From G963663615 sp963663615 (GTDB taxonomy: Bacteria > Bacteroidota > Ignavibacteria > Ignavibacteriales > Melioribacteraceae): a DNA stretch of 64,000 nucleotides. Made by a program: the position numbers and the translations under genes. Below are positions 8,179-17,902 of the stretch, piece by piece. Position 1 is the first letter of the stretch, and each line of letters begins with the position of its first letter. A model generated the notes under the pieces. That model was given only the letters and a program-made list of their open reading frames with translations. It ran no database searches and was not told the origin of the DNA. Location: contig OY760517.1 of NCBI GenBank assembly GCA_963663615.1, forward strand, positions 3,472,001 to 3,536,000, read 5' to 3'.

Positions 8179-10305
8179 ATGAAAATTTTTCGCATTGTAT
8201 TACTGGTTTTAATCAGTTCAATTGTTTTGCTGGCACAAAACAGTATTTATACCCCGTATCTTAATGATGAAACGGAATCAAAACTTGAAGATATGGGGAA
8301 AATGTGGACTTTCGATGAAGTTCCGGTTAACCATTTTGAGAAAGAATATGGCTTTAAGCCATCTGATGAGTGGCTACGTGATGTTCAGCTTTCAGCATTA
8401 CAGTTTGCAAGTTGGTGTTCCGCTTCTTTTGTTTCCGAGGATGGACTTATAATGACTAACCATCACTGCGGTCGCGATGGAATGCGTAATCACCAGAGAG
8501 AAGGTGAAGACCTTTTCAAGACAGGCTTTTACGCAAAAACAATAGAAGAGGAAAGAACCATTCCCGGTTTTTATGTTGATCAGCTTGTACTTATGGAAGA
8601 TGTTACAAAAGAAGTTCATGAAGCTTTTAATTCTAAAGATACCGATGCTGAAAAAATTGAAGCCAGAACTGCAAAAATAAAGGAACTTGAAGAAAAGTAT
8701 TCAACTGATACTGATCTTGTATGCAAAGTGGTTACTCTTTACAACGGAGCAAAGTTTACATTGCACGGCTACAAACGTTTTGAGGATATTCGCCTCGTAA
8801 TGGCTCCAGAGTTCCAGGTAGCTTCAACAGGTTGGGACTGGGATAACTTTACCTATCCTCGTTACGAACTCGATTTTATGTTTTTCCGTGCATACGAAGA
8901 TGATAAACCGGTTAAAATAAACAACTGGTTTAACTGGAGTAAAAGCGGTGCTGATACTAAAGAGCCGGTATTTATTATTGGTCGCCCCGGTAATACGGAC
9001 AGGCTTCTTTCAGTTGATGAGCTAATTTTTGACAAAAGTAATACCACAATTCTGCTTATGATTTACAACGCTCTTTATGATATTAACCGCAAACTTTACG
9101 ACAAGTACCCCGATCAAGAATCAAGATACCTTAACCGTATTATGAGTCTGGGTAATGCCAGGAAATCGCTTGCAGGTAGCGTTGCCGGACTTGATGATTA
9201 CGTTGTTAAAAGAAAACGTGATTTTGAAGCAAAACTGATGTCGGCTGTTAAAGCAAACAACAAACTTTCGGATAAATATGATGACTTGTTTACATCAATA
9301 AAAACTACTATTGAAGAGCTTAAAAATTACTATCCCGAATATTGGGCTTATACTCTTGGTAATGGCTGGGGTCCAAATTACCTTAAAGCTGCAAAACAAC
9401 TTGTAGAGCTTAATACCCAAATGAAGCTTGATGAAGAAAAGAGAGCCAAGGGATATAAAAATGATGAACTTCAGGGTGTGCTTGACAAAATAAAGGCTAC
9501 ACAATTTGATGATGAACTGGATATGATGTTGCTAGAAAAACATACCGAAATTTTGGCAAGATTGCTGGGAAAAAATCACGAACTATACAAACTTGTTTAT
9601 GGCGATAAATCTGGCAAGGATGCTGCCCTGCATGCAGTGAAAAATAGTATGGTAGCTTCTTCGGTTACTATGAGCAAAATAACACTTGAAAACCTTGATA
9701 CATACATAACCAAAGGTGATGCTTTTATAAACTTTTATAAATGGACTAACGAACAGTTCCCGGCAATTGAAAGTGGAGTTGTTGAAGCTTATGCTACGCT
9801 TAAGGTTTTAAATCAGGAGCTTGGCAATATGTACGCCGATGTTTACGGTAACAAAATTGCACCTGATGCAACTTCTACCCTTAGAATAACTGACGGGCGT
9901 ATCAAGGGTTACGAATATAATGGTACTCTTGCACCTCCTTATACAACATTTTATGGTATGTACGACAGATACAACTCCTTCGGTGGCAAGGTTTACCCGT
10001 GGGGATTACCGGAAAAATGGAAAACTCCTCCAGCCGAACTTGATTTGGCTACTCCGGTAGGTTTTGCTTCAACAAATGATATTGTTGGTGGCAACAGTGG
10101 TAGTGCCGTTATTAACAAAAATGGTGAAGTAGTTGGTATTGTTCATGATGGTAATATGGAATCTCTGGTAGGTTCAAGTATTTATTTACCAGAAAAAAAT
10201 CGTGCCGTTGCTTCCGATTCACGCGGAATAATTGAATCGCTAAAACACGTTTACAAATGTGATCGATTAGTTAAGGAGTTGGAAAACTCAAAAATCACCG
10301 AGTAG
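8179..10305 (+). CDS. S46 family serine dipeptidyl-peptidase (DPP7/DPP11-like)
   Basis: This 708-residue secreted exopeptidase has a signal peptide (MKIFRIVLLVLISSIVLLAQ). Catalytic motifs of family S46 are present: His in IMTNHHCGRDG (about residue 95), Asp in the DNFTYPRYELDF region, and Ser in DIVGGNSGSAV. S46 enzymes release dipeptides from oligopeptides in the periplasm or at the surface of amino-acid-using Bacteroidota. The segment VHDGN after the catalytic Ser has Gly at the position where Asp/Glu-specific DPP11 carries Arg, which favours DPP7-type specificity for hydrophobic residues. That specificity call is an inference. ATG 8179 is preferred over 8167 because the Shine-Dalgarno-like GAGGGGAG lies between them. 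Confidence 0.92.
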   Translation: MKIFRIVLLVLISSIVLLAQNSIYTPYLNDETESKLEDMGKMWTFDEVPVNHFEKEYGFKPSDEWLRDVQLSALQFASWCSASFVSEDGLIMTNHHCGRDGMRNHQREGEDLFKTGFYAKTIEEERTIPGFYVDQLVLMEDVTKEVHEAFNSKDTDAEKIEARTAKIKELEEKYSTDTDLVCKVVTLYNGAKFTLHGYKRFEDIRLVMAPEFQVASTGWDWDNFTYPRYELDFMFFRAYEDDKPVKINNWFNWSKSGADTKEPVFIIGRPGNTDRLLSVDELIFDKSNTTILLMIYNALYDINRKLYDKYPDQESRYLNRIMSLGNARKSLAGSVAGLDDYVVKRKRDFEAKLMSAVKANNKLSDKYDDLFTSIKTTIEELKNYYPEYWAYTLGNGWGPNYLKAAKQLVELNTQMKLDEEKRAKGYKNDELQGVLDKIKATQFDDELDMMLLEKHTEILARLLGKNHELYKLVYGDKSGKDAALHAVKNSMVASSVTMSKITLENLDTYITKGDAFINFYKWTNEQFPAIESGVVEAYATLKVLNQELGNMYADVYGNKIAPDATSTLRITDGRIKGYEYNGTLAPPYTTFYGMYDRYNSFGGKVYPWGLPEKWKTPPAELDLATPVGFASTNDIVGGNSGSAVINKNGEVVGIVHDGNMESLVGSSIYLPEKNRAVASDSRGIIESLKHVYKCDRLVKELENSKITE

Positions 10306-10383
10306 TATAAGTACCTCGCACAAGTTTTTATTAGTCGGCATCCTTACTTATTTGGGTTGCTGGCAGTAATTTTTTTATAAAAA

Positions 10384-10412
10384 ACCTGCGGCGTAATAGC
10401 AACACCGCAGGT
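10384..10412. terminator. Bidirectional terminator between convergent genes
   Basis: An 11-base arm, ACCTGCGGCGT, pairs with ACACCGCAGGT across a 7-base loop (one G-U pair). On the minus strand it is followed by TTTTTTATAAAAAAA, so it is a strong terminator for the amylase gene. It can also serve the plus-strand peptidase gene ending at 10305. Confidence 0.75.
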
Positions 10413-10447
10413 ATGCTCCCCAAAGGAATCAAATCTGAATCACAGGT

Positions 10448-13303
10448 TTATTTTAACAATACCATTTTTCTGGTTTCGTTAAACTCGCCAGCAGCAATTT
10501 TATAAATATAAACACCTGTACTTACTTTACTTCCGCTATTATCCGTACCATCCCATTTAAGGTTATAGGTACCGGCAGACATATCACTGTTAACAAGTGT
10601 TTTTATTTCCTGACCAAGTGTATTGTATATTTTAAGCGTTACACCAGCTGATTCAGGCAGACTGAATCTTATTGTGGTAACAGGGTTAAACGGGTTAGGA
10701 TAATTTTGTGCAAGCTCGTACTTCGTAATCTCTGCAAGTGTTTCGTCATCAACTTCAAGAAGACTGCCATCTTCAGGTGATTCAAGTTTATTTGTTGTGT
10801 AAACTCTGAACTCACCAGGTGCAAGTGTAATTGGATCAAGAATATTGGTAACCATAATGCTATCACCGGTAAAATATTCGTACCACTTGCCAGCCTGAGG
10901 GAAGTTAGGAGTAACATCGCCTTCGGTAACATCAAAGTTGCCAAGTACAGTTATACTCATATCGCTATGTACAAGGTTAATTCTTTTCTTGAAACCGGCA
11001 ACAGCCATAGTTAAACTTGAAGGATTACGGAATGCTTCATGTTCTTTTCTAAGTTTAATCATTTCCGACATTACACGATAAATATTGGTTCTGCCAAACT
11101 CATCAAGATATTCCCATTTTGGTGGTTTGGAAGAAGTTCTGTCATCATTAGTGCCCGATGGCCAATTAATTGAAAGGTCAAATCCAAGCTCACCAAATTG
11201 CCATATCATTTTCGGACCAGGGAATGCGAAGAAGAATACGGATGCAAGTTTTACCCTGTTTAGAGCAGTACCAACATCTTTTACATCATAATCACCACTA
11301 CTGTTACCATAAGCCAGATTTTTGAACATCATGCGTTCTTCGTCATGACTTTCCATATATGAAACCTTGTTAGGAGCACTCCAGCCTGAGTTAAGGTACC
11401 AGGTACCACTTAGGTTAGAAGAGTAGCCCATTGCTGCTTCAAGATATTCATGATTCATATTGCCCCAAAGCATCATGCCATTATTTGAAAGGACAAGCTC
11501 TTCCGAATTATCGGCAAAATGCTCAAGAATAACGTAAGCAGAAGGATCAACCGTCCAAATTTCATTTGCCATCCGGGTCAAAATATTTATACGTGACTGA
11601 TCATAATTACCCCACGCACCTGTGTTACCAAGTGTATTGGTCTGGGTAAAACCTTTTGAAAGGTCGAATCGATAGCCATCAACATTGTATTCTTCAATCC
11701 AATATGAAGTAACGCGGTCAACAAAATCTTTTGTGTATTGACTTTCGTGGTTCATATCGTAACCAACATTAAAATCGTGTTTTGCTGTTACATTAAACCA
11801 TGGGTTATCACTAGTTGGATTACCGCCACTGCTGTATAATTTAACAAGAGGAGAATTACCAAACTGATGGTTTAATACTATATCAAGTACAACAGCTATA
11901 CCTTTTTGATGACAAGCATCAACCAGCATCTTCAGGTCATCCTGCGTTCCATAATATTTATCAACAGCAAGCATAAACGCAGGGTTATAACCCCAGCTCA
12001 AGTTACCTTCAAACTCCATAACCGGCATTAGTTCAAGAACATTCACACCAAGGTTTTTAAGGTAATCAAGTGTATCAATAAGAGTTTGGTAATTATGTTC
12101 GGCAAGGAAATCCCTAACCAGACATTCGTAAACAACCATATCAGTTTTTGCAGGTTTAACAAAATCGGTAACCTGCCAGTTGTATTGTGGTTTACCCGGT
12201 TGTAAAACAGATACGATACCTTCGGCAAATTCTTCCGGATATGGTTTCATGTTTGGATAGGTTTCTTCATCAATGTATTTATCGTTCCACGGGTCAAGAA
12301 CCAATTCAGCCATCGGATCTGCAATTTTAAGTTCACCATCAACAAGATACTGATAAGCATATTCTTCGGCAGGAGTTAATCCGGTTATATCAACCCACCA
12401 CATATCACCATCAGTCGATTTATTCATATAGTAATTGTAATCACCTTCCCAGTTGTTAAATTCACCAATTACATATACGTTTTCCTTATTTGGTGCAACA
12501 AGAGCAAGAATAGCTTCGGTATCGCTAACATAGTTGATACCCATTTTTGTACCGGCAGGAGGATCGGCAACTGTTACATCCTTATTAACAATGTAATAAA
12601 AGGAATCGGCTGAAAACACACCATTTGCATCCAGTGCTTCAATTTTAACATAGTTTTTAGCAGCCTGGTCAACACTAATCTGATATTCAAGAGTATCATT
12701 ATCAACAGAATAGGTGAGCTCATCGTTAATATAAAGTTTAAGAGATTCGGTTGCCTCAGACGAGGCTACGAAAACATCAATTGTTTCGTTAAGATTAACA
12801 AAATTGTGATAGTTTGTAGGTGTTACAACATTAACACCCTGGTAAAGTGCAACAAAAACATCTCCACCATCGGCAGTTTTACCCTGAAGTGTAGCATCAG
12901 CACTACGGAATACAAATGATAAATGAGTTATTTCCTCATCAGGTTCAAGCGAGTTACCCATAGAGGTAACATAAAACTCGAGTATGGAAGGAGAAACTAC
13001 AAACTTGTAAAGATCAGTCCCAATCCTTTCAAGTTTAAGTTTATCAATGTTTTCACCCCAATCGGATTGTACATACCGCCATGCACCAGGGTTACCCGGT
13101 TCCGATTCGCTAAGCGAGGTAATAAGTCCTGCATGAACATACACGTCTCCTGTGTAGCCCATTAGTCCCTGGTTACCTTCGGCTGCGTTGAAAATAATCT
13201 CAACACTGTCTTCCGGAGTAAAATAAACCGGAGTCCAGTTTACAAGCTGTGCGGACAAACTTGCAGATATAAATAGTAATAAAAACATGGTTACTCTTTT
13301 CAT
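10448..13303 (-). CDS. Secreted GH13 alpha-amylase-family enzyme with C-terminal sorting domain
   Basis: This 951-residue protein has a signal peptide (MKRVTMFLLLFISASLSAQ). Two N-terminal beta domains follow: a starch-binding-like domain and a CBM48/early-set-like domain around VYVIGEFNNWEGDYN. The GH13 (beta/alpha)8 barrel carries VVLDIVLNHQFG (region I), DGYRFDLSKGF with the nucleophile Asp (II), YVILEHFAD with the acid Glu (III) and MESHDEERMM with the transition-state Asp (IV). The C-terminus (YELAQNYPNPFNPVTTIRF to RKMVLLK) is a Por/T9SS-type sorting domain, so the enzyme is probably exported and surface-attached or released. The expected activity is alpha-glucan hydrolysis; the precise subfamily is not assignable by eye. 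Confidence 0.92.
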   Translation of the reverse strand: MKRVTMFLLLFISASLSAQLVNWTPVYFTPEDSVEIIFNAAEGNQGLMGYTGDVYVHAGLITSLSESEPGNPGAWRYVQSDWGENIDKLKLERIGTDLYKFVVSPSILEFYVTSMGNSLEPDEEITHLSFVFRSADATLQGKTADGGDVFVALYQGVNVVTPTNYHNFVNLNETIDVFVASSEATESLKLYINDELTYSVDNDTLEYQISVDQAAKNYVKIEALDANGVFSADSFYYIVNKDVTVADPPAGTKMGINYVSDTEAILALVAPNKENVYVIGEFNNWEGDYNYYMNKSTDGDMWWVDITGLTPAEEYAYQYLVDGELKIADPMAELVLDPWNDKYIDEETYPNMKPYPEEFAEGIVSVLQPGKPQYNWQVTDFVKPAKTDMVVYECLVRDFLAEHNYQTLIDTLDYLKNLGVNVLELMPVMEFEGNLSWGYNPAFMLAVDKYYGTQDDLKMLVDACHQKGIAVVLDIVLNHQFGNSPLVKLYSSGGNPTSDNPWFNVTAKHDFNVGYDMNHESQYTKDFVDRVTSYWIEEYNVDGYRFDLSKGFTQTNTLGNTGAWGNYDQSRINILTRMANEIWTVDPSAYVILEHFADNSEELVLSNNGMMLWGNMNHEYLEAAMGYSSNLSGTWYLNSGWSAPNKVSYMESHDEERMMFKNLAYGNSSGDYDVKDVGTALNRVKLASVFFFAFPGPKMIWQFGELGFDLSINWPSGTNDDRTSSKPPKWEYLDEFGRTNIYRVMSEMIKLRKEHEAFRNPSSLTMAVAGFKKRINLVHSDMSITVLGNFDVTEGDVTPNFPQAGKWYEYFTGDSIMVTNILDPITLAPGEFRVYTTNKLESPEDGSLLEVDDETLAEITKYELAQNYPNPFNPVTTIRFSLPESAGVTLKIYNTLGQEIKTLVNSDMSAGTYNLKWDGTDNSGSKVSTGVYIYKIAAGEFNETRKMVLLK

Positions 13304-14120
13304 TAAAGTCCCTATACTAAATGATTATAAATTATACAAGTATATAAAGTTAAGAATAATATTGACACAAAAAAATTGATTTTTTAGGTAAGAATTTATC
13401 TAAATGTAAAAAATTGTCATTAATCACAGTGAGATAAAGTTACAAAATATTATTGAAAATTTTAGAATTAACAAAGCTGGTGTTACACAATAATATTATT
13501 CAAGGCTGTTATTTAGTACGGCAATATTTATGGTAACCCATGACTTTAGTTGTGGTTTACGAATGTAAAACTCCAGCCCACAAATTCATTCGTGGGATAT
13601 TTAGACATGCGGGTTTACTTAACAAGTAATTGCTTGTCGCAAACCATTCCGTAACAAGGTTGCACATATTCCGTTAAGGAATGGTTCTTAACGGCAGGGT
13701 AAACGTTTATATCTTCAATGGCTACACAAGAGTAATCGCTACACGATATGCAAAAACGGTAGGAGAACACTCCTGCCCTACAAACATGCTAATTCATAAT
13801 GCCCCGGCGGGGCATCTCATCTGTAGAATAAGCATCATAACAAATTTTAAGCTGCGTAGCTGCTTTTCGTTAAAACTATTTCTCGGGTGCCTATGAGTCG
13901 CTCCTGTCGGAGCTAATGAATCTTGCCTTATTACATTTTCTACAGATGAGCCGCACCGCTGGTGCTTTCCATTCGCCTCGCAGTGGCTTCTATATTCTAT
14001 TCGCTATTATATTTCTATAAACCCTTACACTACACAAGAGTAATCCGATAACGCGATAAAAGACGAAATTATGCTCGCTCGCACTTGTATGATGAATTGT
14101 GGGCATGGGGCTGCCAACCC
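13304..14120. other. Repeat-rich intergenic region without convincing genes
   Basis: This stretch of about 800 bp holds many short palindromes and no supportable gene. Examples are CCCACAAAT/ATTCGTGGG near 13577, GCCCCGGCGGGGC at 13801-13813, and a 135-bp element bounded by inverted repeats at 13816-13950. Phrases such as 'cacaagagtaatc' recur (about 13726 and 14035). The pattern fits decayed REP- or MITE-like elements. The frame open at 13681-13896 crosses these palindromes and is not a credible gene. Confidence 0.5.
13816..13950. repeat. MITE/REP-like element with 13-bp perfect terminal inverted repeats
   Basis: CTCATCTGTAGAA at 13816-13828 is the exact reverse complement of TTCTACAGATGAG at 13938-13950. 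GC-rich hairpins flank the left end (GCCCCGGCGGGGC at 13801-13813). Inside are short palindromes such as GCTGCGTAGCTGC. No coding capacity is visible. A related terminal sequence, TTTTCTACACAA, bounds the element at 30277-30369. Confidence 0.55.
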
Positions 14121-14329
14121 AATAACAAGATAGTTTTAAGACACACAACCTACGAAGTTCGAAAAACTTCGGAGGTTGAGTAGTTATACCCTTTAAAATA
14201 AGTAAGGGCGATCCATTTAGAATCGCCCCTACGTTAAAATATATATTTCTCTTTATAAGTCCCTCCCATTATTGGGGAGGTCCGCCATTGGCGGATTAGG
14301 GAGAGGTTTTATTTCATTAACATCATTTT
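14121..14329. repeat. Long direct repeat, copy 1 (partner at 17697-17902)
   Basis: About 209 bp beginning AATAACAAGATAGTTTTAAGACAC closely match 17697-17902. The match runs across the stop codon into the last codons of the adjacent sorting-domain gene (…MMLMK). It contains three palindromic blocks: CGAAGTTCG…CTTCG, a GGGCGAT…ATCGCCC hairpin, and CTCCC…GGGAG with TCCGCCATTGGCGGA. The palindromes probably form the transcription terminator of the minus-strand gene. Confidence 0.8.
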
Positions 14330-17317
14330 CTTTGTATCTACAAAGTTACTGCCATCTACACCCTGTGCAGAGATCTGATAGATATACATTCCACTTGCCA
14401 GTTCAGATGCATTAAAGTTAACGGTCTGAACACCTGCGGTAAAGTTGTTGCTTACTATTTCATTTACTCTCTGACCCAGTGCATTGTATAGTGTTACTGT
14501 TACTTTTGCTTCTACTGGTAGAGCAAATTTAATAGTAGTACTTGGGTTGAATGGGTTTGGATAGTTCTGCTGTAAGCTATATTCGCTTGGTACGAATTCT
14601 ACTTCTACTACATCACTATATGCATAGGTTCCGTCAAAGTCAACCTGACGTAATCTATAGTAGTAGGTACCGCCTACTGCGTTTCTATCTGTAAAGATGT
14701 AGCTCTGGGCTTCTGTTGTGGTTCCCATACCATCTACAAACGCTATTTTGCTGAAGTTTTCTCCATCTTCTGATCTTTCTACTTCAAAACCTTTGTTGTT
14801 GGTTTCTGTAGCTGTTGACCATTCAAGGTTTATTGCTTCGCCTGCTACGTTTGCTGCAAACCCGGTTAGCTCTACTGGGATTGGGGCGGTATATGCTATA
14901 TTCAGGTTTAGTGCACTTAGGTTAGCATTATCTACTACTACCTGTGTGGTGCCTTCTTCTACTACCTGGCTAAATACTGCTCCACCAAAACCATCTACTA
15001 TTGTCATTTCTACGGTTCCTGGTACTTCAGGTATCACGATATCCAATGTTAGGGCATCAGCTCCTGATGAATATTGCCAGCTTAGGTCATATTCTACTGT
15101 ACCACTGTAACCTGCGTCACCTGTACGGTAATCCATTGGTGAAGATGTTGTGCCATCTGGTAACATTAGTCTTGCATCAAATACACCTGTTGGTGGCATT
15201 GGTGGTAGTTCGGTTTCGCCAAGATCGCTATCGATTCCTTCTGTGGCGTTTGGATCAAGACCCAGACCTAATGCATAAGAACCTGTTCCGTTATCACTTA
15301 CCATCATGGAAATGGTGTATAGTGCGTCCATCTCTTCTGTTGGTTTGCTCTGTTTAGCAACCATCTTATTAGTATTGATAACTCCATCCTCACTTGCTTT
15401 TACCCAGTAACCATAACCTGGTTTTATTTCAGTTGCTGTAACATAAGCATTATCAAAACCGAAGAAATTAGACTCGATAATACCACTTGGTTCTGTGGTT
15501 AGTTCGGCAACCGACAATGTATTTTGTAAACCACCGATCATATTCCAACCTGTAGAAACAGGAATTGCAATATTTTCTTCATAACCTGTCACACTTTGGG
15601 TAACAGCGGCATCAAATTTTACCCAGTAACCAATACCAACTTCCAATTCATCAGCAGTTTGGTAACCATTATTGAATACAAATGCATTTGAGGTTGCATC
15701 ACTAAATACAGATTGAACTGTCATATCATCAGTAGTTAGTGGAGTAGAAACCATATTCCAGCCGTTATTTAGATCAAAATTAACTGTTGTGGTTTGTGGA
15801 CCTCCAACAAGAAAGCTGTCAATAGGAGCGAATTCACTTCCACAGAGAGAACAATCAATAGCTTGGACTGACCAATAATATTTTCCATCCGGTAAATTTT
15901 TGATTATGTGTGAATTCCTTTTTATTAAACCTTGCTTGGCGATTTTTCTTACACCAGTAGCTAAGTTTGCCATTGGTGAAATAATGTTACATGCATTTTT
16001 CTCGGTCGATATATAAATATTATAACTTAATCCGTCCTGAGCAGTCTCATTATCAGTTGCTTTATCCCATGTAAGATTAACAGCACCATCTAATTCATTA
16101 AAACCAAGATTTGCAGGTGCGTTCGGTCTGGTATTAGGTGTTTCTGCTGTGTTCTTATATAAATATGATCTGTATTCAACGTAAAATCTTTTTCGTCCTG
16201 TAATAACAAAGTCAAGACGGTTATCATTGTTATAATCGCCCCAATTTATCGAACCTTTATTTAGGGCATGATAAATAGAGTAAGGGTCTTCTTCAAAACT
16301 ATCATTACCAATGTTTTTATATAGTTTAAAAACCTCAATGTCAGCGTAATTTATTCCAGTTATGACAAAATCCAGATTACCATCATTATCGTAATCACCC
16401 CAAGACAATTTTCCGTGAAAGTTTTGAATATTATTTAGAATCAACTTTTGAAATGTATCATTTCCAACATTTTTATAAACCTCCGTGTACATATCGCCAT
16501 ATTGATCTACCCCACTAATCAGAAAATCCAGATCACCATCATTATCATAATCACCCCATTCCATTCCGGTGCCTTTAATATTATTAAGATAAAAACCAGT
16601 TAATGGTTCAAAAGAGCCATCATCTAATTGTTTTAATATTCTGATAACATAATCATCATTATTGATCGATCCCGAAAAGAGTATATCTAAATCTCCATCT
16701 GCATCATAGTCACCCCAAGCTACAAGACCAAGCACAAGATTAGAAATAGCACTATCACTTACTTCTTCAAAAGAACAATTTCCAACATTTTTATATAATT
16801 TTGTTAGATGATCTGAATCGGAAGATCCAGAAAGTAAAATGTCAGTATTGCCATCATTATTATAATCTCCAAAATCAATACCGCGAGGGCTGACTGCTGG
16901 CAAATTTGTGCCTGATATTTCTTCAAAAACATTATAACCTTGATTTCTATATAATTTAGTAACTCTGACACCACCTGCCATATGTCCAGAAATTAAAATA
17001 TCAAGATCATTATCATTATCCAAATCAATCCATTTTACGATTGGGGAAGATAAACCTAACAGGTTAATTGAGTTGGGTGCATAGAATGAAGCTGCTACTC
17101 CTTCGGGATTGCAATAAACCTCTGTAACCATTTCAGGCAAAGCACTACCTGACAGTAGGAGATCGAGGTTCCCATCATTATCGTAATCTCCCCAATCTGT
17201 ATATGAATAACGGACATTCTTAATTCTAATTTGTGGATCTTCTCGAAATGGTTGAGAATAAATTTGTGAACAAAAAAGCAGAAAAATAATAAATAGAAAT
17301 TGATTCATTCCTTGCAT
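14309..17317 (-). CDS. Secreted FG-GAP/VCBS-repeat surface protein with sorting domain
   Basis: This 1002-residue protein has a signal peptide (LFIIFLLFCSQIYSQ). About seven FG-GAP/VCBS repeats occupy residues 30-390, each with a WGDYDNDGNLDFLISG-like Ca-binding loop. A fibronectin type III-like domain (about 395-500) follows, then two copies of a GWNMVSTPL/GWNMIGGLQ module with GYWVK, a beta region, a second FN3-like segment (VNLEWSTATETNNKGFEVERS type) and the sorting domain (LQQNYPNPFNPSTTIKF to KKMMLMK). The FG-GAP repeats should form a beta-propeller, commonly used for adhesion or polymer binding; the ligand is unknown. The ATG at 17317 has AGAGG five bases upstream. Codon choice in the 3' third (14310-15360) looks richer in A-ending codons than the 5' part. 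Confidence 0.88.
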   Translation of the reverse strand: MQGMNQFLFIIFLLFCSQIYSQPFREDPQIRIKNVRYSYTDWGDYDNDGNLDLLLSGSALPEMVTEVYCNPEGVAASFYAPNSINLLGLSSPIVKWIDLDNDNDLDILISGHMAGGVRVTKLYRNQGYNVFEEISGTNLPAVSPRGIDFGDYNNDGNTDILLSGSSDSDHLTKLYKNVGNCSFEEVSDSAISNLVLGLVAWGDYDADGDLDILFSGSINNDDYVIRILKQLDDGSFEPLTGFYLNNIKGTGMEWGDYDNDGDLDFLISGVDQYGDMYTEVYKNVGNDTFQKLILNNIQNFHGKLSWGDYDNDGNLDFVITGINYADIEVFKLYKNIGNDSFEEDPYSIYHALNKGSINWGDYNNDNRLDFVITGRKRFYVEYRSYLYKNTAETPNTRPNAPANLGFNELDGAVNLTWDKATDNETAQDGLSYNIYISTEKNACNIISPMANLATGVRKIAKQGLIKRNSHIIKNLPDGKYYWSVQAIDCSLCGSEFAPIDSFLVGGPQTTTVNFDLNNGWNMVSTPLTTDDMTVQSVFSDATSNAFVFNNGYQTADELEVGIGYWVKFDAAVTQSVTGYEENIAIPVSTGWNMIGGLQNTLSVAELTTEPSGIIESNFFGFDNAYVTATEIKPGYGYWVKASEDGVINTNKMVAKQSKPTEEMDALYTISMMVSDNGTGSYALGLGLDPNATEGIDSDLGETELPPMPPTGVFDARLMLPDGTTSSPMDYRTGDAGYSGTVEYDLSWQYSSGADALTLDIVIPEVPGTVEMTIVDGFGGAVFSQVVEEGTTQVVVDNANLSALNLNIAYTAPIPVELTGFAANVAGEAINLEWSTATETNNKGFEVERSEDGENFSKIAFVDGMGTTTEAQSYIFTDRNAVGGTYYYRLRQVDFDGTYAYSDVVEVEFVPSEYSLQQNYPNPFNPSTTIKFALPVEAKVTVTLYNALGQRVNEIVSNNFTAGVQTVNFNASELASGMYIYQISAQGVDGSNFVDTKKMMLMK

Positions 17318-17696
17318 ACAAACCTCTTTAATGATAAATAAATTATAAAAATAATTAGCTAAAATTGATGTCTATACGCAGAGAATTCTATCTTTAATTC
17401 AAGCAAAGCTGCCCCTTTAATTTTCTTCCTGGAAAATCTGCAAATCAAAATATAGAAATTGGGAAACTGCGAATAGTATCATCAAATTTAATCAAAACAT
17501 TATTAACCTCTTTAAGAAACTTACAAAATGTTTATTCAATTTTAAAGATAAAATCATTGGTTTTATTCGAGGTTAAAGATTTTGTGGTCTTACCCTTTAA
17601 AATAAGTAAGGGCTATTTCCCGCTAACGGGATTAACATGAATCGCCCCTACGATAGAACAAAGTATTCAATTTAGCAAGAGTGTTCCTGCCGACCT
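17318..17696. other. Intergenic region with a partial third copy of the long repeat
   Basis: No gene is visible. A fragment at about 17588-17656 repeats the 'ACCCTTTAAAATAAGTAAGGGC…ATCGCCCCTACG' part of the neighbouring long repeat, but with a different interior containing the palindrome CCCGCTAACGGG. The remainder (17318-17585) is AT-rich and featureless to me. Confidence 0.5.
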
Positions 17697-17902
17697 AATA
17701 ACAAGATAGTTTTAAGACACAAAACCCCGAAGTTCGGAAAACTTCGGAAGTTGAGTAGTTATACCCTTTAAAACAAATAATGGCGACCCATTTAGAATCG
17801 CCCCTACAAAAATATATATTTCTCTTTACAAGTCCCTCCCATTATAGGGGAGGTCCGCCATTGGCGGATTAGGGAGAGGTTTTATTTCATTAACATCATT
17901 TT
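17697..17902. repeat. Long direct repeat, copy 2 (partner at 14121-14329)
   Basis: This copy has the same order of palindromes as copy 1, with scattered substitutions and a few single-base differences. It again runs into the last codons of a sorting-domain gene ending MMLMK. Position and orientation relative to the flanking gene are identical in both copies. The two 3' ends therefore either were duplicated together or were homogenised by recombination. Confidence 0.8.

Noticed and set aside
13681..13896. Open frame of 71 codons in the intergenic region
   Set aside because: It crosses several palindromes and repeat elements, has no homologue-like composition, and begins in a hairpin (CCGTTAAGGAATGG…TTAACGG).
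16200..17200. Regular repeats resembling a repeat array
   Set aside because: The periodicity is the coding of FG-GAP/VCBS repeats (WGDYDNDG), not a CRISPR array: units are diverged and there are no spacers.
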